Assembly (NCBI RefSeq): GCF_016802725.1
Contig: NC_052672.1
Span: 8,399,685 to 8,463,684, forward strand
Length of the DNA stretch: 64,000 bases
From: Solenopsis invicta
Taxonomy: Eukaryota > Arthropoda > Insecta > Hymenoptera > Formicidae
Direction of reading: 5' to 3'
Below the pieces are notes generated by a model that was not told the origin of the DNA, did not search any database, and saw only the letters and a list, made by a program, of their open reading frames with translations. The translations under genes and the position numbers were made by a program. Of the stretch, positions 1 through 13,246 are shown piece by piece (within the stretch, counting starts at the first letter, position 1; each line of letters starts with the position of its first letter).

Positions 1-713
1 CAGAAAATATTGTTAAAGTGAATACAGTTTCACGTGCGAAACAACTTTTGTTCTTTTCCGGAGGTATGCTCAATTTATGATTTTCACCAACAAATTTTGA
101 CACACACACATACAGAACGAAAAATATTTTTTCATTTTTTAGAATAAAATAGTTTCGGTCTTTATATTTGCAAAAACATTTTACATGACAAAATTTTTCC
201 CATTGCGCAGCAAAAATGTTTAAGATTGTAATAGGGATTTAGATTGTTTCGCCGTCTCTCTTCTGCATTAAAAAAAAATCCAATCACCTCGCTCATACTC
301 GCTTGCACCATGACATTCAACATGGCTGCGTGTCCCACCGACTGACGAGAAAATGAGAAAGGGCGGCCGTCGGTAGTCGGGGGTTGCGGCGGCAAGGGGT
401 GACAGAGCGCGAGCGAAAGGGAAAATCGTGGAGAAACGCGACCCGCGTGCGTTTAACCCCCGAAAAGAAATTCATCGCGAATCCACTTTGAGAGAAAGCA
501 AGCTCTTTGCGGAGCACAAAGGATCGGAGTATTGTTTACCCTGACGTGATGGGCGGGAGGAGAAGCGGGGGTGCATCGGGGGGCAAAGAGGGGCATGGCT
601 GTAGGGTGGTTGACTGGAAGGAGAGAGGATTGCCGAGAATTCGACCACGCGATAAAGGGATGACAACGGTGGCTCGCTCGAGTTGGCAGAGCCAGACTTT
701 CGACCCCTTTTCT

Positions 714-718
<5 letters not shown>

Positions 719-748
<30 letters not shown>
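719..748. repeat. (CT)n microsatellite
   Basis: Uninterrupted CT dinucleotides in a GC-rich island. Confidence 0.95.
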
Positions 749-751
<3 letters not shown>

Positions 752-901
752 TCTCGCTTTCTCTTTCTTTTTTATTCAGTGGCCGAAAAGCGCGCGGACC
801 GACGAAAACGAGAGGACGTCGGCATGCGAATCGAGGTAGCCGATTGTACACATTCACGGGAGTTTTTTGTCTCCCGCGGTCCCTCTTGCTGCGCCGCGCG
901 A

Positions 902-931
902 TCTCTCCGGGGAAAATCTCTCCGGGGAAAA
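902..931. repeat. Two tandem 15-base units
   Basis: TCTCTCCGGGGAAAA occurs twice exactly, head to tail. Confidence 0.8.
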
Positions 932-1205
932 TTGCTTATTAGATACTACAACGTCGGACGAAAACTCTTTGATCGAAGATTATGAGGTCTCTTCTGCTTA
1001 TCCTCGGAAAACGTAGCATTTCCGTAGTTATTTTATTACGATTGTAAAGCTATTTGAATTTCCTTCGATAACTGTGATGCTTAAATTTAAAATTGCTAGG
1101 ACGAGAATGAGTTTGGACACTCCAAGTGTAAATTGATTCGGAACTCCTTATATTAAACAGATTTTCTATAAAGAAAAAAAAGTAAATTATGTTGTGATTT
1201 ATATA

Positions 1206-1522
1206 TTAACTCTTCGTGAATCAATAATTTATTTTATTGTTTGTATTATATATCAATATATAAAATTTTTTTGATGTTTTTCTAGTTTAATCGGGTCTCT
1301 GATGTCTAATAATGGTTTTGAAAAGGTTTTTAGACTCCAAAAAATCTGTAAGTTCTAGTGTTCTCTTCCAACAATCCAGAATACAATGTCACAATTGTTT
1401 AACTCGAAACATTTTTCACTTTTTTGTACGTGTCTGAATTTGAAATAAAATAATTCAAAATGAAAAGAATTAAAAATTGGCTTTGGAGTCTACAAATTCT
1501 CGGTTAGGCCACGAAGAGTTAA
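1206..1522. mobile_element. piggyBac-like MITE with TTAA target duplications
   Basis: TTAA at 1206-1209 is followed by CTCTTCGTG, and the complementary CACGAAGAG is followed by TTAA at 1519-1522. The interior (about 309 bases) has no coding frame but contains a second inverted pair (TTTAGACTCC and GGAGTCTA). TTAA duplications are the signature of piggyBac-type transposition. Confidence 0.55.
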
Positions 1523-2795
1523 TAAGTGTTGATATTTTTAGAACTTTTAGATAAAATAAATATGGAATACGCGTTTGTATCGCAACAGGGAGAAACTATG
1601 CTGATTTTGAGTATGAAAAGAACTCAAAACCACCGCTATTTTATTATCAGATATCTCGATGACAACTCTACTTCTATTCTTGAAGTCTCTCTTATTTTTG
1701 TTAATTGCTCTGCGTATTTTTTTCTGCTGAGCTTGCTAAAGTATGACGTTAAGCAATTTGATATAATAACGAAGAGTGGATGGCGGAATTTCTAAAGAAC
1801 TGGTCGTCGTATTTATTCATGAACTTCTTGTTTCGCGGCCTCATTCAAGCGACGATAATTAACGGGAAATTGCTTGTAGATCCTCGTATATTTACTTGTT
1901 AAGCAAAAAGTGGTACTATATTAATGATGGATATTGAAGTCCATACTTTTCACTAAATACAAACTTAATTTCGTTATTTTCCTAAAATTTGTTAAATTCA
2001 CATCAAACAGTTTGGTAATCACTCCAATTGTCGAGATGAAATTTTTTATAAAATAAAAAAATTACTTTAGATTAAACACATACAAAATGGAAATTGTAGT
2101 TGTGTGTTATACATTTTATTATTAATTAATAACATTACAGACTCACTGAAATGATTTTTAATATTAAATTCTCATCAGCTTTTTCAATAGAAAGAGCGTT
2201 TTTATTCAGATTCATTGTCAGAGCTGAAATTTTTTTCCACATATGTGTGTTTTTCTCTTTTTCAAAAAAAAAATCTTATATCCTCGGTTGAGAAACACTG
2301 ACTTAGGGAATATCGATTTTAGTTTTTGTTTCGCGAAGCGATATTTATGTAATGTCCTGGACACACATGTCAACAAATGATTGTTCGATCCGTCATATTA
2401 ATGCAATCATTTATTCTGTCTGCCATTATTTCGACGGCTTTACAATCTGTCGTCGAAATTGCAACATCGATACGTACAGAATCTATATATACTACCGAAA
2501 GGCTGATTGTTTTTATGTATGAACCGGCGGTTGTGCAGCGTGCAACCGTCGCCATCTGCTAAATCGCCGCATACATTAGACCGATGAAACACGTCGTTCG
2601 AGAATTTAAACGCAGCATGAATATTCATAAACGTCGACTTCTATCGCGTCGAGTAACTAATTCTTTTCACTGCTATTTTTACTGAAGACCGTCAAATTAA
2701 GGCAAGGAATCACGCTTTAATTTGATAAGAAACTGTATTCTCAACGCTAAGTGTGATCAATTCGCTTTCGTTTTGTATCAAAAACGATTTCTATA

Positions 2796-3229
2796 CTGAG
2801 AGAAAAATATTTTAAATGAAAAGAATACATTTTTTTTAATCGTACATTTTGAAACATTTGAATTTGTTCTGTTTGTAAAAATATTTATTTTCAAGTAAAT
2901 TGATATGTTACCTTAGGTATATAATTTTATAGGTTACATTTTTTCCGTTTAAATAATAATTTTACAAAGAAACTTATAATGTTATGAAACTTAATTAAAT
3001 TGTTTCCTTAGATTAAAAAATCTGATTATTTTGAATATAAAAATAATTAAACAGTAATTATTTTCTAAAACTGAAAGAAAAAAATACTTGATTAAAAGTT
3101 ATTTCTTTATTTATTTACATAAATATTTCAATTAAGAATTTTTTTACTTGATTGCAAATAAATAAGCTACCCACCGACTGAATAATTTTTTTATGTTAAC
3201 ATTTTGTTTTAGGATATTTTTTCTCTCAG
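2796..3229. repeat. Element with CTGAGAGAAAAA terminal repeats
   Basis: CTGAGAGAAAAATATTTT at the left end and AGGATATTTTTTCTCTCAG at the right end are complementary. The interior is very AT-rich with no frame. The same end word occurs singly at 33619, suggesting a family. Possible DNA-transposon MITE. Confidence 0.5.
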
Positions 3230-6200
3230 AATAAGTTAAACAAATGCAAAAATCAAACGGACGTTATTAAATGTATTTAAAACTAAATAATGTAACATAA
3301 AACTAAGAAACCTTAGAATAAATGTCTAAACAGATATGATTAAAAATTAGTTTCTCGAATGAGAAGCAGTATCTATTAGAAAAATACTTTTCGGGGCTAA
3401 TTCTCGTGCAATCTTATTTTATATTATTATATTATAGTATTAATATTATATAATAGACTTCTTTTTAAATCACAATTTACCAAAACAATAGGTTATATCA
3501 CTTATATCATTGCAGCATTGATGATATATATTTCACTGTTCTAGTACATTTCAATGATTCTACAGAAATATCAATATCAAATAGATATCGATACAAATTA
3601 ATATTAAAACGACGCACCAAACACTACAATGTTTAGCCTGCATATAATTATAACCGTAATGCGTATACACCCTAAAATTACATACACTGTTAGCCATACG
3701 CGAAATAAAATAAAGTTGCTCGTGCGCAATTCGAATGCAAATATCGCCGGTTTCATCGATGTCCATCAGGGGGTCGGCGGCCGGCGGCTCGTTTCGCAGT
3801 AAATCGCATCGACGACTAATACCGCCGACTGCGCACGGAGTGTGGCGGAGTAAAAAATAAGAGGGAATTAAGATAAAGCGATCGTGTCCGATTGATCGAA
3901 GCATGTTGCCCCGCGAACGATCGATAGCTCCTGGAAACTAAATTGGAGCGGCTTGTAACGGACGTTCGCCCTGGTTTCGGCCGCAGACGGAGACTAACGG
4001 CTGTCCTGTCGATAATAAATCGCCCACTCGTCTCCGAGCAACTTCGAGAGCAGCCAGAAGTGAGAGACTTCTTCGGAGTTTCCTCTTATCTCTTACGCTA
4101 TTCGATAAATTAGAAATATTGCAGGGGTGGACGGGTACAAAAGCAATAACTCGAGATGTTTTTATCATGCTCTTAAATTACGATTTTCATTCTTTCTTTT
4201 TTTTTAAAGAATAGAATGTAGGACATCTTCGTTAAATATTTTATCCACAATCCAAGTAGTTCGAGGATAAATCTCAATTCTTTTCCAGCAATTTTAAAGC
4301 TTTTTTCTCTCTTTCTCTCCTCTTTGAAATTGAAGTGATTTGTAAGGATCTAGTTGAATTTCTCACGTCGCGGACATGCGAAGATGAGACGCGAAAAAAG
4401 GGAGCGGATTCATCGAGCGACGCGTTTTCCCGGCAAATTGCGCGGAATAAATACGACGGAAGCGAATGATTTACCGATTTAATATCCGGCTGACCCTTTA
4501 TTTTACTCCTTCAGAGGCCGCCATATTCTTATTGAATTTTTTTATCGCTCGGATAAGCGCATTACTCTCTTACACTCTACGCTCATTAATGCACCGGAGC
4601 GATGGCAGACATTGCAGATCGTCGCTTTTGCACTCTCGCGTTTGCGACCCTTGCTTGCGAGGCGCAACTCTGTGCTTATCGTCGCAACGAGATCTGTTAT
4701 TGGATTTCCACCCGGCTGAATTCTTCGCCAAACGCGCCCATCTTCCCTCCGACGATTAGAAGAGGCGATCCTGAAATGCACTCTCTCTGACGACGCTCCG
4801 ATTTTACGCCGATGATACTCTGGGACACGTCTTTGCCGTAGGGAAGCGTGTAACATGATGGGGTGCATAATCAAAGGGTGACGAGTTGTAAAAAACGTTA
4901 CATGCAAATATTTTACGTCAATACTTATCTCAATGTACCATTCGTTAGTCTCCATTTTCAAGAGACCCTTTTATCAAATTATAATCATACATTGAAGAAA
5001 AGAGTTTTAATAATAATAACCTTTGGCGAAATAATTTTGAATTAAATATTCTGTTAATAATTGAAATTATTCAAAACTTGATTATTATTACCAAACTCTT
5101 TTTTGCAGTGTGTGTACGTTTCATAAAGCCTTTTCCATAAAATTTCATTGTGTTATTTTTAAAATGCATTTTTTTCTCCACAATTAGAGAAAAAACATAG
5201 TAGTAGCACTTATATAAATAAGAACTGTACAAGTTTTATACGTAGAATTAATCTACACAGTTGAATGAACTATTTTAAAATTATTGTAACTAAAGTTGAA
5301 TGGTTACAAGAATTTATCAGTTAACTTTATTGCTTGCAATAATTATACAATATTTTTTGCAATAAATTTACAGTTTCGAGATAGGAAGGATTGTAGAAAT
5401 ACTTGTAAGCATCAAAATTATTTAATTGATTAGCAATTTATGATATTACATTTCTAGTTCTATTTAACAGCTGCTTTAAAGTTCGGCAATCATGCGGAGT
5501 GTAGTTCAAGGGAATTTGTAAATGTTTGTAAATACAAATCTAGGAAATTATTATTGAGCATTAAGATTTGCTTTCGACCGGTGATCGATCTCTCAATTTA
5601 AATTTGTTTGATACATTTTCTAGTTATATTAAAACATTGTTTAAATTATAAAATAGTTTATTTATTTACATACATTGATTCTACAGATAAAATTAGTATA
5701 GATGTCACGTTATTGTTATTATTATGTTTTTTTCTGTGAGTGCAATTATTACGCAATAAAAATTAATTTGTTAAATATTTAAAACTGACTTAGGACATGC
5801 AATTTTTGTGCGATTGTAGACTTATTTTGCTCGGTGCTTGCAGCGTTTAACGTGAAAGCGGATAAACCGCAGAATCGATGTTTATCAGTCCCTGCAACCC
5901 TGCAATATGAGGCTATATCTTAAATCGAGATCGTTCGTTCGTTCGCTCTCGCGACGAAAATCCCCCGGAATTTCTCCGCTAGTCCCGTCGTGGATTTACG
6001 GGATTGCGGCGAGCGGACCGGCTTAAATCGAGAAAATTGGCTTCGGGAATGCTGATTACGGAACTCTTGACCCTGCGACGGGGAGAAAGGGAGACAGAAA
6101 GGGACGTTACGTCCGATTTTTCTCTCATGAAATGAGGACTGTCCTCGGACATCCTGTCGCCTTCAGATTGGCTTCGTTAATACGAATTGTCGCATCCCAT

Positions 6201-7792
6201 CAAGAACAACTAACGTTTTGTGGTTAGTTATAAGCAACGTGTGAAATCTTTATAAAAGAATCAGATAAAAAATGTTAATCTGTTATTTTCTTTTGTTTCT
6301 CTTTATTTTTGAGATCTTTAAGATCTCGTTTACTTCGAATGATGTGCAAAATTCACTGGTAAAATTCCATGTTGCATTTACACACGTTCTATTAATGCTA
6401 GAATTTTTGCTGAGATAATTCAACAGCAAATCCAGCAAGCAGGAAACATTGAAGTAACATTAAGAAATGTTGATCTCATGTCTCTTTTTAAAAGCTTTAA
6501 AATAGTATTGCTATAAGCGTTTTAAATAGATTATGTTTTTACATCTTTTTTTACGAAACATTTTTCAAACGTTTTAAAGACATTATCTTAAAGTCGTAGC
6601 CGAAGTTTGTTCATATTGTGTGTATACAATGTTAAATAGAATATATATGAAAACACTACGTGTTATTGAATATCGTAATAACATGGTAGAAATGATTGTA
6701 CGCTTACTATTATGGGAAGTTATCTCAGAAACTTGAAGAAGGCTCAGCGCAATATTATCGACATCAACATGGCGGTTAATTGATCAAAGCTGCAGCGCGA
6801 CGTGCTTCATCGTCGATGAGCATTGTATTAGTATCGATGTTGCCGTAGTACCATGGAACACGCAACATTGACATTACGAAAGTTCTTCATGGTCGCGTTA
6901 TATCACCGTCAGTTTTTGCACGCAAATTAAGTTGACTAAGCCGAATATCTAGGACAAAAACAAATGTATAAAAACCCCCATTCTTGAGGACGCTACATGG
7001 TTCATCGAGATCGGTTCCGTGTTACGGATCACAGAGCGAATTAAGATCCCTGTGCGCCTCTTCAGGGCCGTATATCAAATAGAACGTCCAGCGATTTATA
7101 TTCGGGGGAACGGGGCCAGGATTCGTGAGCCGTCGATTAGGATTATCCGCGGATTATCTTCCGGCACCGTCTGTTTCTCCAGCTTTCCGAGAACGACGAC
7201 GAACGGGGATGGCGGCGAGTATCCTCTCCCCCCTCCAACCCTTCATTTTCCGACCGTCTCTTCTCTCCCGGTCGTCGCGCAAATTTCCCACCCGCCCCCG
7301 GTGGAGCTCATAAATTTGCGGGGATGATGTCTACTTGCTGCACAATGGAAACTGCAGTGTGTTTCTCGCATTATCTGTTACTGACACCAAGACAAAATTA
7401 ACTTTTCTTGGGCAACACTTTTAAATTATTGCCTACCTGAAATTACCCTGTTTGCAGCGGGATTGATTAAAATATCTTCATTGTGGCTTGGAACAAGGAT
7501 GCATAGCCCCGACGAGGATCCTTACAGGTTTCTTACAGATGAAGCTCATTTCTGAGTTCGTTGTTTGAAAACTCACGCCATTACTCGACTTATTTAATTA
7601 AATTAAACTTTTTTCAATTTATTTCTTTTTATAAATCTCATGAAATTCAATTATAACAATATCAATATATAAAATGACAATCTGTGGCAGTAAAAATCAC
7701 TACATTTTTGGTATTGGAATGAAAAATTGATTTATAATAGATACATTTAATTATCAGGATTTATCGGAATTTACGTTTAATAAATTAAGAGA
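3230..7792. other. No gene seen: AT-rich DNA with four GC-rich patches
   Basis: GC-rich patches lie near 3730-4170, 4330-4860, 5830-6180 and 7000-7330. A TATA-like TATAAAAAC at 6967 precedes the last one. It could be a promoter, but no transcript structure follows that I can defend. Confidence 0.5.
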
Positions 7793-8656
7793 GTCAGAGG
7801 AAGCTTGCTAAATGCGTACCGGTCTCCTAAAGCGTATCTATTTAATATTTTACATTTTTACTTTATATAAGCATATTTAATGACAAAAATAAAAAGTCAA
7901 TAAGAACTAAAAAATATAGACAAATTTTAGCGAGTTTAATTTTGTTTTGTTCATGCTACAAGCATTTTAGAAAATCAGGTACACCTGATGTAAATTTTTC
8001 ATCAACTTATATAGCTGATAACATAATTATATAATTTTTGTCACTTGTTATGTTTAGAATAAATAAAAGGAAGCTTATTGTAGAATATTTTACATTTATT
8101 GTACATACATATTTACAATTATTCTAAAATTTAAATTTATGTATTTTAATAAATTCTATCAGGTTTCGTAATTTTTACTATAAAGAAATGATGATACTAA
8201 TGTAAGATTGATAAGTGATAGTAAAACTAGTGATTGCTATGCAAAAATATATATGTCAATTACAAAAATTAATTTAAGCCAGTTTTATTTTGATGCTGTT
8301 ACCTTTTATCATTGTTATTTATTAATTACTGAATATTTGACTACTTTTTCAATTAATTATTAACAAAATAAGTATTGATTATTTTTTCCTTACATTTTTA
8401 ATTATTATACTTTAATTCATAAATTTGATGTTACCGAAGATGATACGCTTAGGTGATCTTTCTTTTCAATTACACTTTTTGCAGCATGTTGCAGAAAAAT
8501 TTATAACAAATTAATTTGTTATTACTGATAGATTTAACGTGTAATAATAGATGTTTGAACAATTAAAGCTACAATTTTAAACTTTGATTTCCAAAACAGT
8601 AAATACTAATGCTAAATATAATAAAAAATGTATGCCTTTGGCAACTGTCTTCTACA
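7793..8656 (+). repeat. Interspersed repeat, copy 1 (inverted relative to 25180-25936)
   Basis: This stretch matches the reverse complement of 25180-25936 over nearly its whole length. Shared anchors include TTATATAAGCAT, CAACTTATATAGCT, TTAATTTGTTATTACTGA and GTGTAATAATAGATG. It has no long frame, so it is an old non-coding or non-autonomous element. Ends are approximate. Confidence 0.7.
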
Positions 8657-11039
8657 ATATTATAAATTAATAAGAGAATATGAGTGACAACGGTGAGAAA
8701 TTGAATAACTTCAATTTAATCGCGGTTAATTCTACATTTCTTCGGATTGACCACTTTTCTGTCGCCACCGCTAAGTCCTCGGACTTGCCGAAATTGCCAT
8801 AGCGACGTTCTAATTTAATTCGCCAGAGAGGAAGATCCATTTCATTTGCGTTTACTTTAGTCGGCTCTGCGCGAGAGCCTCGCCCCTGCCAGGATAGCTA
8901 AATGTTTTCTCCTCGTGAAAGATAGATCGAAATTGCGTGGGGAGGAAGTGGCCGCGGCGCGATGAAGATGGAAACGCAAAGGCTTATCCTCGACCTCGAT
9001 ACCGACATCGTTCCACGACGAACGACGATGTTCCCTCGAGTATACGCTCGCATCTGCTTTCTGCGAGCAGCACGCGTGAGATATCTGTCGATACGTTCTT
9101 CCATACGAGCAGGTTTGATCTCGTGCAATAATCGTCAAGGGAAATAACTCGCGTCGATGCATCAACGACTCTAACGTTCGAACACGTTCCCCGATGAAAT
9201 GGATATTAGAAATAGAGGTACGCATTAATAAAATTTACGTGTTTCACTTTTCGTTAAAAAAATTTTGGCCCTTTCGCCGTTTTATTTAAAAGCTTCCTCG
9301 TCCCTTCCTTCTATTGGACAGAATCTGTCCCCAATATGTTTAGGCTATCGTTTCTCCCTCGTTTATTTCCCCTGGAGCACCTCTCCTGCAATGGGAGATC
9401 AGCTCGTACGACAGTACGTTTATACAGCGGACCGATCGCTCTCCCAATAGTCGAATCGTTTCTGCAACCGAGCGTGCAAAATCGGTGCTGGTGACAATGG
9501 CGGCCGGCTGAAAATTGCGCGACTAAAGAGAACATCGAACGTTCTCTCGGTGCTGAGCTCTTCTCCTTCGTGGCGAAGGAGAGTAGTCACCGACGCTGGA
9601 GGCGTTTCCAATTTCCTCCAATGTGGTCTTATATCGAGAGAAATGCCGGGCGCGGCGTACTGATCCCGGCCGGCAAACGGCACGGTGCAGTGCCGCGCCG
9701 TTGTTGCCGGGGGAGTCCGAGATTAAATTGAAAACAGACGTGTGTATCCGCGGAAAAAGGAGGAAATGCAACGGTTATTCCGCTGGGCTGCGCGCACCAC
9801 ACACGCGAACGACGAGGAGGACGACGACGACGACGGCGGCGGCGGTGTCGGAACGTCCCCTTACGAGACTTTATACCCCCCGGATCGCGAGGGCACGTGT
9901 AAGTAATCCGTACGTGCGAATGTCCGGCTCTTGAAACAGATTTCGTCTGGAATGTTTCCTTATCTTTCCGCGTCTCACTCGGGACTGTTGGACAGCCCGC
10001 GTACTTCTGAATTTTTTATGCCCCGGAGGACGGCATTCTTCTCGCATTCGCCATTATTACGATAAGTAGACAAACGAGTCGGAGTTAACCTCAGTAAGTT
10101 TACTTCAATTAATTTGCAGAGTGAAAATTAAAACTTTTCATGTGCTTTTAAATAATACTTTTAATATTTTGTCGTCGGAAACCATTTTTGTAACGCAACG
10201 ATTTGTTCGCGCGGATAGCGCGGGGAGAGATCTCGTCAATATCCATATTCCTTCTTTTCCTTGCCGCAGGGATGTCTGATCCGCAAAATCATTTGGGTTT
10301 AGCGAACCCACAGACCGAACGAAGCTCAATACACCAAGGAACATCCGTGTACCTACATTTACACGTTTACATATATTCAAATACACACATTTCTGAAAGC
10401 GATAGTACAATGAACGAGCAAGTCACAATCTCCTTTAGAAATAACGAGAAGAATAGAAGAAAGCGATATACGTTGCATGCAGCCAAATTGCAGAATATTG
10501 CAAATGTTGCTGCAACGTTGTTGAAATGTTCTGCATTATGTGCTACATAGATATTGGATACAGAGGAAACAGGCCACGGCGAAAACTAGAACGCATTTTT
10601 TTATTTATTTTTTTAATTAACAAAAAGTTTCTTCTTTTCTTAGATACCTTAGATGGCCTTAGCAATGTGTATATATGAAATGTTTCTCATGCAACAGAAT
10701 AGGTTGCAGTATTTTTTCGTCGATCCAAGAACATTGTTTACGTATCAGTCTGTGCTGCGGTAATCAAGTATCTACTTTATTAAATTTTTATGAACGCCGT
10801 TCTACTCTGGCTCTACTCCAGGGACGTGCAATATTTTCGAGATTGTGGCTTACACTTTTATTTTTGCCAGGAAAATTTGTTAACTTCTCCGAAAAGGTAT
10901 TTCGATGTTTGTAAGGAATTACATTTATTATTGATTTTAAATTAAAAGTATTTTATTAGAAGAGTACTGTTAAATTCGTAACGTCTAATTATGTATACAA
11001 TGGACTTATTTTCTATCTTTCCCATAGGTCGCCATCGCT

Positions 11040-11340
11040 CATACTCGATACGTTGTTAATTTAATTAAAATGAGGTTAAACAATTTATATTTAAAAAATA
11101 TAATAAATTTGACTCTAATTTAGTTTATTATTTATTACACTTTAATGGACACTGCTTATATTGAAACTAAATAATTCAACTACATAATTAGGTTGATTAA
11201 ACGAGGTTTTTCCCTAACTGCATGTTTCTAACTGTATTAAAAAAATAAATTTTAACATACACATGGAATTTAAAATTAATAAAATGCTGTTTAACTCAAG
11301 GAATTAGTTTAAATTTGATTCTTTAATATTTAATAGGAGA
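11040..11340. repeat. Diverged repeat related to 44100-44740
   Basis: Shares, in order, GTTAATTTAATTAAAA, TAAACAATTTA, a CACTTTAATGGACACTG-like block, CATACACATGGAA and CAAGGAATTAGTTTA with 44100-44740. The similarity is gapped and AT-rich, so boundaries are loose. Confidence 0.4.
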
Positions 11341-12750
11341 AAATTATAAAGATGTCGCGTAATGTTGTGTAATTTCGTAGAAGTACTGTATAATTTCGTA
11401 TTCCATAATTTATAATTTACAATACTTTCAGAATTTCCCTGTTATACGCAAATTATTCGATCTATCAACGTCAACCCAGCACCTCCATTTCAGGAACTCC
11501 TTCAGAGCAATTGCTCCCCTCGAAAGGAAACCACCGCGAATGATTCAAGGATACCGGTGACAAGGTGTTCAGCCGGTGAGAGAAGCAAAATATTATCGAT
11601 ACCGCGACGTGTTTCGACGTTGCGGAAAAAGCAAAAAAAAAGTGCTAAAATTTTCTCCCCAGCTCGCGGAAACGCTCGCGGAATAGCCGCGGCAATTTCG
11701 TCATTTTTCGATCTTAACGTCCGTCGACGGTTTAATCTAGAAGTTCTTCGTGCTCGCGAAGGCTTGTCTTTCCCCACCTGCTTCCTCCTCGCCGCACAAA
11801 GCCACATTGTAGGAAATTGGAAAGTCTGACGCTGACAGTAGAATCATCTTCCTCGTTCATGATCGCGCCGACACGTGTCGACCTACATCTTCGTAGATTT
11901 ATTTTTGTTTTTCCTCGATCGATCTGGATCGCGAGGAGGATACAAGTCTCGCCGCCTGCCTTTCGCGCACGAGATAATACGCTACCATCTTTTCTCTTGA
12001 GCTCACGTGTCCGCCACCCGATTCAATCTCCAGCCCCCCGTGCTGCTCGTGTGCAAAGGCGGTTATGCTTGCTTAACCGCGCTTGTCGATTCGCGAGTCG
12101 TATTCTTCTTTCCGGCCTCTCGCCGTTTCACGAAAATGGGACGAGAGATCTCCAATCTCGCTGTCAATATTTCATCTTTATAGCGAGATTCGAGCCAAAA
12201 AGGCATCGCACTCTTCTGCGCCCTTAAACGTTTGTTTTTTTTTCTTTTTTCTTTATTGGTTTGTTAATTGTGTTTATACGCTGAAACTTTAACATAAACT
12301 TCGTTAAAAATCAGAATTTAATGCACCAAGAATTCTGTAACTTTTCAAGTGCTCGAGAAAGCCAATTTTGAAGTTGGGAAAATCGTATTTACCTTAACTA
12401 AATTAAATAGTCCAAGAATTGTGCTAAAACAAACAACAAAATTTTGTCATCGCGTAAAACGGACCAAGCGAACGAGCCAGTATTCGCGACGCCGCGCCAC
12501 CGTTTGCATTCATTAAAGTTGTTCACTCGCGTTTGCTCGCGTTTGTTTGTTTGATCTACGTCCAATGTACCGCGCGTCGCGTGTCTCTTTTATAGACGTT
12601 TTTTTTAAAAAAGATAGTAGAAGAGTCGATTGAAAATTGATTCAAGTCAATTGCAGAATGTGAGAGAGCCGGGAAAAAAAGCACTAGAGAAGGCTGTATA
12701 AGCAAAAATATTTCTTTACTTTGAACACGATTCTTTAAGTATTATCCTGC

Positions 12751-12777
12751 ACACACACACACACACACACACACACG
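12751..12777. repeat. (CA)n microsatellite
   Basis: Uninterrupted CA dinucleotides, about 13 units. Confidence 0.95.
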
Positions 12778-13188
12778 GCTGGGATCATGCTCGCACTTTG
12801 TTGAATTTACTTTCGAGAAAGTAGTCGAACGCGTGTTGGGCGAATGTGAGAAATAAGGCCGACAGAATAGCTCTGTTGTAGACTGGAGGACTCTCGCTCG
12901 TAATACTAAATCAATATCTGGCGGTGGGGTAACTCGTGTACAGGGTGTTTCGAAGGTGCCCGCCGCCACTAGGGCTGACTATTGATTTTCCATTGATGGT
13001 TATTCTCACTCCAGCCGTGAGCAAATAGTTTCTGAGGCGCATAATGATTTACCACATTATCGTTCTGTCGTAATTGTGCTCGTATTCTGTCGCGGACTTA
13101 CGTACAAATGACGCATTGAAAAGATGGACGGCCGTGTAAAGCGTTACAGTTTACGTTAGCAGAGTCGAATTCTGGGATTAACAATGGA

Positions 13189-13202
<14 letters not shown>

Positions 13203-13244
<42 letters not shown>
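13203..13244. repeat. (GA)n microsatellite
   Basis: About 21 uninterrupted GA units, preceded by two GATA units. Confidence 0.95.

Positions 13245-13246
<2 letters not shown>

Larger units (their letters stand above)
1..1205. other. No gene seen: AT-rich DNA around a GC-rich island
   Basis: A CpG-rich patch runs from about 310 to 960 and contains the CT tract and the 15-base tandem. Open frames here are short and follow the pyrimidine bias. I see no coding or splice evidence. Confidence 0.6.
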
